From STD1-80 sp043802745 (GTDB lineage Bacteria; Patescibacteriota; Minisyncoccia; Minisyncoccales; CG1-02-41-26): DNA of 24,081 nucleotides. The notes beneath the pieces are model-generated. The model was not told the DNA's origin. It searched no databases and saw nothing but the letters and a program-made list of their open reading frames with translations. The stretch lies in contig JAZDKU010000022.1 of assembly GCA_043802745.1 (NCBI GenBank), forward strand, positions 1 to 24,081, given 5' to 3'. The stretch's first letter is position 1. The number at the start of each line of letters is the position of its first letter. Both the position numbers and the translations under genes were made by a program. Positions 20,976 through 24,081 of the stretch are shown in pieces.

Positions 20976-21923
20976 TTATTTAAGTATAGCACACATTTCT
21001 TTAATAGCGGCCAAATCGTCAGTTGCTAAGCTGTCGTTCCCGCCTTCGTTGAGGTAATACATCATAGCTTTGGGATTATCAATATGCAAAAGCCCCAAAG
21101 CATGCCCAAACTCATGACCAAGAACCCTTAAAAGCTGTTCTTTGTCTTTAAACTCAAAAATATTAATTTTTACTCCGTTTGCATCTTTTATATACTCACC
21201 CTCGTTAAACTCTTTACCAGCTGAGGAGCCAACTGTATTATACTTATCCACCTTAAGGTTAAGAGTGGCTACTAGCTTGTTAAGAATTGTTTCTGTTGAA
21301 TTTATACTACTAACCAATTCGTTTAAAGAACCGCTGTTCTGGTTAATGATGGCCAGCTGGCCATCTAAAGCTGCTCTTCTTTGTTCTAGCGCACTATATT
21401 CTGCTTTTGGCGCTCCGCCCCGGCTATTCCAGTAATTAACATCCCTCTCAAAAGCGCTTTTAGCTGAATTATAAGCAACACTCAAAGATTCTATGTGCGC
21501 TTTTTCTTTATTGTAAGAAGCAATAAGCGAATTATACTTAATCTTTAGCGCGTCGTAGGTAGAACGATCGCCATTGATAGCTATGCCCATTTTTTTTAAT
21601 GCATCAGTCGCCTCTTGGCGATAATCATAAATAAGGCTTATTTTCAAACTTCCCGTGGCTGAATAGGCAAACAAATCTTTATTAATTGGCAGCTCCCATA
21701 TTGCTTCAGCTTGTTTTAAATTTTTTAATAGTTCTTGTTTTGTTAAGCCAAAACGAGGGTCAAGGCTAACAATGGAATACATTATTGGTTTTTGGCAAGG
21801 TTGGAGCTTATTGAAAAGCTCTTGCCAAAATCGACCAATGTCTTCTCTATAGTAATAAGCAAAGCCAAGAATAAGTAAAGTAATAAATACGCCAGCAAGA
21901 AATTTGCCCCAAAGAATTTTCAT
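20976..21923 (-). CDS. Matrixin-like zinc metalloprotease with coiled-coil insert
   Basis: A 315-residue protein. A signal anchor lies at about 7-26, so the rest is probably outside the membrane. The zinc-binding motif HEFGHALGLLH (270-280) and a Met-turn-like AMMYY (286-290) place it in the metzincin (M10, matrixin-like) clan. Between the N-terminal beta part (about 48-100, SIVSLDPRFGL...) and the zinc site is a long Ala/Leu/Glu/Ser-rich coiled coil (about 105-225), which is unusual for a minimal protease. It cuts proteins at or outside the cell surface (inference). It starts 1 nt after the PilM-SH3b stop codon, so its function may be linked to that surface protein. Confidence 0.9.
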   Translation of the reverse strand: MKILWGKFLAGVFITLLILGFAYYYREDIGRFWQELFNKLQPCQKPIMYSIVSLDPRFGLTKQELLKNLKQAEAIWELPINKDLFAYSATGSLKISLIYDYRQEATDALKKMGIAINGDRSTYDALKIKYNSLIASYNKEKAHIESLSVAYNSAKSAFERDVNYWNSRGGAPKAEYSALEQRRAALDGQLAIINQNSGSLNELVSSINSTETILNKLVATLNLKVDKYNTVGSSAGKEFNEGEYIKDANGVKINIFEFKDKEQLLRVLGHEFGHALGLLHIDNPKAMMYYLNEGGNDSLATDDLAAIKEMCAILK

Positions 21924-21924
21924 A

Positions 21925-23358
21925 TTATTCTATTAGCTGAACATAGGCATCAAAAACCCAACCTTCTTGTTTATCAAAAGTTTTTATCTTTACCCATTTA
22001 TCTCCTTGCTCCAAAAACTCGTACTCTTCACCTGTATTAACTTTCATCAGGCTAGGGTATTGAGTGCCTGGGCCAGAACGCACGTTTAACCAGCCAGTTG
22101 GGGTTTCTTTGATTAGCGCTTTAACTTTTTTCTCGCTGGCCATTTGTTCTTGAGTGGTAGTTGGTGCAAGCGCGGGGGCAGGTATTTGAACCACCTCCTC
22201 AACATTATTATTAATTTGCTTGTTATGATTTTTATACCAAAAAGATAAGCCCACAAGCCCAATCCCGGCTATAATAATTAGGATTAAAATAAAAATCATC
22301 TTGGCTGGCTTATTGCTTATTGCTAGTTTTTGCTCTTTTACTCTAATAGCTGGGTCATTAGCCCATTGCTCGTCAAGATCACGCAAAGCGCTCCCAATAG
22401 CGTTTAAATAAAAACTGCTTGCTTTAATTTTGGTATTTTTTTGCCTTAAAAATGGCTGGCCAAGAATAGTGCTGATGTTTAAATTTGACTTAAAATACTC
22501 CAACAATCCTTTAATTTTAGAAGAACCGCCAATTAAAATAACTTTTTTAATTTCCTGGCCTAATTTATTTTGGAAAAAAATAATTGATTTTTCAACCTCA
22601 TCGCAAAGAGGCTCCAATGACTTAACTAAAGTATTAGCAAGGCTATCGCCCCTTTTTAAATCTACTTGTTTTTTCTTTGCTTCTGCGTCAGTTAAATCAA
22701 TTTTTAATTGCAGGGCAAGATCGTCAGTAAAAGACTCGCCCGCCAAAGGAATTAAAAATGAATGTTGCAAGCCCTGCTCGTTAAAGATAGCAATATTAGT
22801 GGAAATTGAGCCAATATCAATAAGGCAAACAGGCTCTTTAGCTGGCTTGTTAACTAGCCCCCTAAAACTAGCTAAAACTTCCACATCAAAATAATCTACT
22901 TGTATTTTTATTTTATTAAAAAAATTCTTCCATTCCTCAACCACCAAGCGATCGGTGGCCACCACCAAAACATCTTCCTCTGTTGCGCAATAATCAAAAA
23001 CTAAATTTTCTTGGGCTAGGGGGACATTTTTTTTAACTTCTTCTAAAATAGCAGCGTATTTTTCTTTCTCGCCCACATCTTTTAGGGCAAAGCGGAAAGT
23101 AAAAACCACTGACTCTGGCAAAGCAAAGATTATTCGTTTGGCTGTAATGGGTTGGGGCTTAGCTGTTTTAAGGGCTTTATCAATTAAGCCAATAAGCCTT
23201 TTCTCGTTTTTAATCCTGCCATGAGTAATCACGCCAGCGCCAAATCTAATCCGGCCTAAATTTAAAATACTAGCGCCCTTATTACTGCTTTCAACTTCAG
23301 CTATTTCAATAGTGCGCTCAGCAATGCTAATACCAACAGCTCGTTTGGTTGTTATCAT
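21925..23358 (-). CDS. PilM-like actin-fold protein fused to transmembrane segment and SH3b domain
   Basis: A 477-residue protein. Residues 1-330 form an actin-like ATPase fold of the PilM type: AVGISIAERTIEIAEVE at 7-23, phosphate-binding LIDIGSISTNIAIF at 179-192, and VILIGGSSKIKGL at 273-285. A transmembrane helix lies at about 353-374, a low-complexity Pro/Gln/Thr linker follows, and residues about 412-475 are a bacterial SH3 domain (GWLNVRSGPGTQYPSLMKV...GWVFDAYVQL). PilM normally sits in the cytoplasm and links type IV pilus assembly proteins PilN/O; here the TM and SH3b parts would place a wall-binding domain outside. No other pilus gene is in the window. Overlaps the response regulator by ATGA. 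Confidence 0.9.
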   Translation of the reverse strand: MITTKRAVGISIAERTIEIAEVESSNKGASILNLGRIRFGAGVITHGRIKNEKRLIGLIDKALKTAKPQPITAKRIIFALPESVVFTFRFALKDVGEKEKYAAILEEVKKNVPLAQENLVFDYCATEEDVLVVATDRLVVEEWKNFFNKIKIQVDYFDVEVLASFRGLVNKPAKEPVCLIDIGSISTNIAIFNEQGLQHSFLIPLAGESFTDDLALQLKIDLTDAEAKKKQVDLKRGDSLANTLVKSLEPLCDEVEKSIIFFQNKLGQEIKKVILIGGSSKIKGLLEYFKSNLNISTILGQPFLRQKNTKIKASSFYLNAIGSALRDLDEQWANDPAIRVKEQKLAISNKPAKMIFILILIIIAGIGLVGLSFWYKNHNKQINNNVEEVVQIPAPALAPTTTQEQMASEKKVKALIKETPTGWLNVRSGPGTQYPSLMKVNTGEEYEFLEQGDKWVKIKTFDKQEGWVFDAYVQLIE

Positions 23359-23750
23359 GTTTTTTTACTTTGTTTTTTTGTTTTTAACAAATGTTCTTTT
23401 ACTAACTCTGATAATCGATTCATAGGAAAGTCTGTTTTCACTAAATAAGCAGCTGCCCCTAGTTCAAGTCCTTGGTTAATGTCAGATTTCTGGCCTAAGT
23501 TTGTTAAAATAATAACGGGAATGCTTTTTGTTTTAGGATTAAGCTTTATTTCACTTAAAATCTCAAAGCCATTTTTTTCTGGCAAAAGCAAATCTAAAAT
23601 AACTAAATCTGGCTTTTCAGCCATAATTTTATTTAGCCCTTCCTCGCCCGTAAGAGACTCGAACACCAAAAACCCTTCCCGCTTGAGCTTGTCGCTATAA
23701 AGCTTTAATAAAAATTTATCATCTTCGATAATAAGAATTTTATTTTGCAT
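23355..23750 (-). CDS. CheY-like single-domain response regulator
   Basis: A 131-residue receiver domain without output domain. Acidic pocket Asp10/Asp11 (IIEDD), phosphoacceptor Asp53 (VILDLLLPEKNGFEIL), Thr83 (ILTN) and Lys105 (LVKTD) are all present, so it should be phosphorylated. It would act by protein contact and not by binding DNA. The gene overlaps the histidine kinase by 11 nt upstream and PilM-SH3b by 4 nt downstream, which suggests that the kinase phosphorylates it and that its target is the adjacent surface or pilus-like machinery (inference). The C-terminal tail is Lys-rich. Confidence 0.96.
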   Translation of the reverse strand: MQNKILIIEDDKFLLKLYSDKLKREGFLVFESLTGEEGLNKIMAEKPDLVILDLLLPEKNGFEILSEIKLNPKTKSIPVIILTNLGQKSDINQGLELGAAAYLVKTDFPMNRLSELVKEHLLKTKKQSKKT

Positions 23751-24081
23751 ATTTTTTTATAGGCAGGGAAAAATAAAAAGTGCTCCCTTGCCCTGCTTTA
23801 GATTTAAACCAGATTTTTCCTTGGCTTTTTTCAATAATTGCTTTGGAAATAAAAAGCCCTAGCCCAGAACCCCCAGCCACCATAGCCATGGCTTTTTCGC
23901 TTCGATAAAACTTTGTAAAGATTTTCTTTTTTTCCTCTGGCCCAATGCCAATGCCAGTGTTGTGGCAAGAAAACAATACGTCATTTCCCTTTCTTTCTAT
24001 AATCACTTCTATTTTTCCCTTTCTTTCATTGTATTGAATAGCATTGGAAATAATATTAATAACCACTTGCTTTATTTTTAA
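23740..24081 (-). CDS. Sensor histidine kinase, C-terminal part (cut by window end)
   Basis: The frame runs off the window end; the visible 113 residues are the HATPase_c domain. N-box LKIKQVVINIISNAIQYN is at the start, then a G1 box reading CHNTGIGIG (Asn in place of the usual adenine-contacting Asp), the F-box IFTKFYR, and a G2 box GGSGLGLFISKAIIE, ending GQGSTFYFSLPI. The sensor and dimerisation domains lie outside the window. The gene overlaps the response regulator by 11 nt. ATP binding should be possible, but the Asp-to-Asn change in the G1 box might alter affinity. Confidence 0.93.
   Translation of the reverse strand, partial: LKIKQVVINIISNAIQYNERKGKIEVIIERKGNDVLFSCHNTGIGIGPEEKKKIFTKFYRSEKAMAMVAGGSGLGLFISKAIIEKSQGKIWFKSKAGQGSTFYFSLPIKKYAK

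Noticed and set aside
22430..22894. 154-codon plus-strand frame inside the PilM-like gene
   Set aside because: Antisense shadow of a well supported coding region.
1..24081. CRISPR array, rRNA, tRNA, insertion sequence or prophage
   Set aside because: No regularly spaced repeats, no cloverleaf or rRNA stretches noticed, and no transposase, integrase or phage structural gene found.

Overview
This AT-rich window looks like the chromosome of a small-genome bacterium of the Candidate Phyla Radiation (Patescibacteria, probably Parcubacteria-like). The reasons are indirect: short dense operons with 1-4 nt overlaps, almost no Shine-Dalgarno sequences, promoters so close to the ATG that some mRNAs must be leaderless or nearly so, and gene types common in that group (half-size MFS protein, PilM-like protein fused to SH3b, matrixin-type protease, lmo0937/YggT membrane proteins, orphan sensor proteins without kinase domains). 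No rRNA, tRNA or marker protein is present to fix the taxonomy. The translations use a standard code.

Layout. 1-3.2 kb: a conserved hypothetical protein meets, tail to tail, a minus-strand group of a small coiled-coil membrane protein, a P1B-like P-type ATPase without the usual CPC motif, and a PAS-only protein. 3.2-5.4 kb: an accessory stretch with a small protein that has a strong ribosome binding site, a degenerate HsdR-N-like domain, a 22-bp perfect inverted repeat, and a RelE/YefM-type toxin-antitoxin pair co-directional with radC; the antitoxin promoter carries a TGTACA-centred palindrome. 5.4-9 kb: a PIF1-like helicase with a C-terminal HTH, divergent from typA (BipA). 9-12 kb: a hypothetical protein with an HhH-GPD-like motif, a 360-bp gap holding a probable small RNA gene, then obg coupled by ATGA to a DUF3800 protein and a second small nuclease-like protein. 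12-14.8 kb: cold-shock protein, BaiN-type flavoprotein and a Glu/Leu/Val dehydrogenase, the last two overlapping by 4 nt. 14.9-16.2 kb: a two-gene operon of unknown function with strong ribosome binding sites and a highly structured upstream region. 16.2-19.7 kb: a six-helix MFS protein, a 7TM sensor without kinase, an ABC-F ATPase and a 46-residue basic ORF. 19.7-24.1 kb: YggT and lmo0937-type membrane proteins, a YtxH-like protein, and a tightly packed operon of histidine kinase (cut by the window end), response regulator, PilM-SH3b fusion, matrixin-like protease and a small membrane protein.

Housekeeping functions (ribosome-associated GTPases TypA and Obg, ABC-F, cold shock, helicase) alternate with small accessory modules. 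The most interesting region is 9.8-11.1 kb: a compact promoter-hairpin-terminator unit converges on a DUF3800/second-nuclease gene pair. Families of structured RNAs linked to DUF3800 genes have been described, so this may be one of them. Other notable signals are a tandem-hairpin repeat placed identically in front of two start codons, and a shared GREL-type coiled-coil tail on two orphan sensor proteins.
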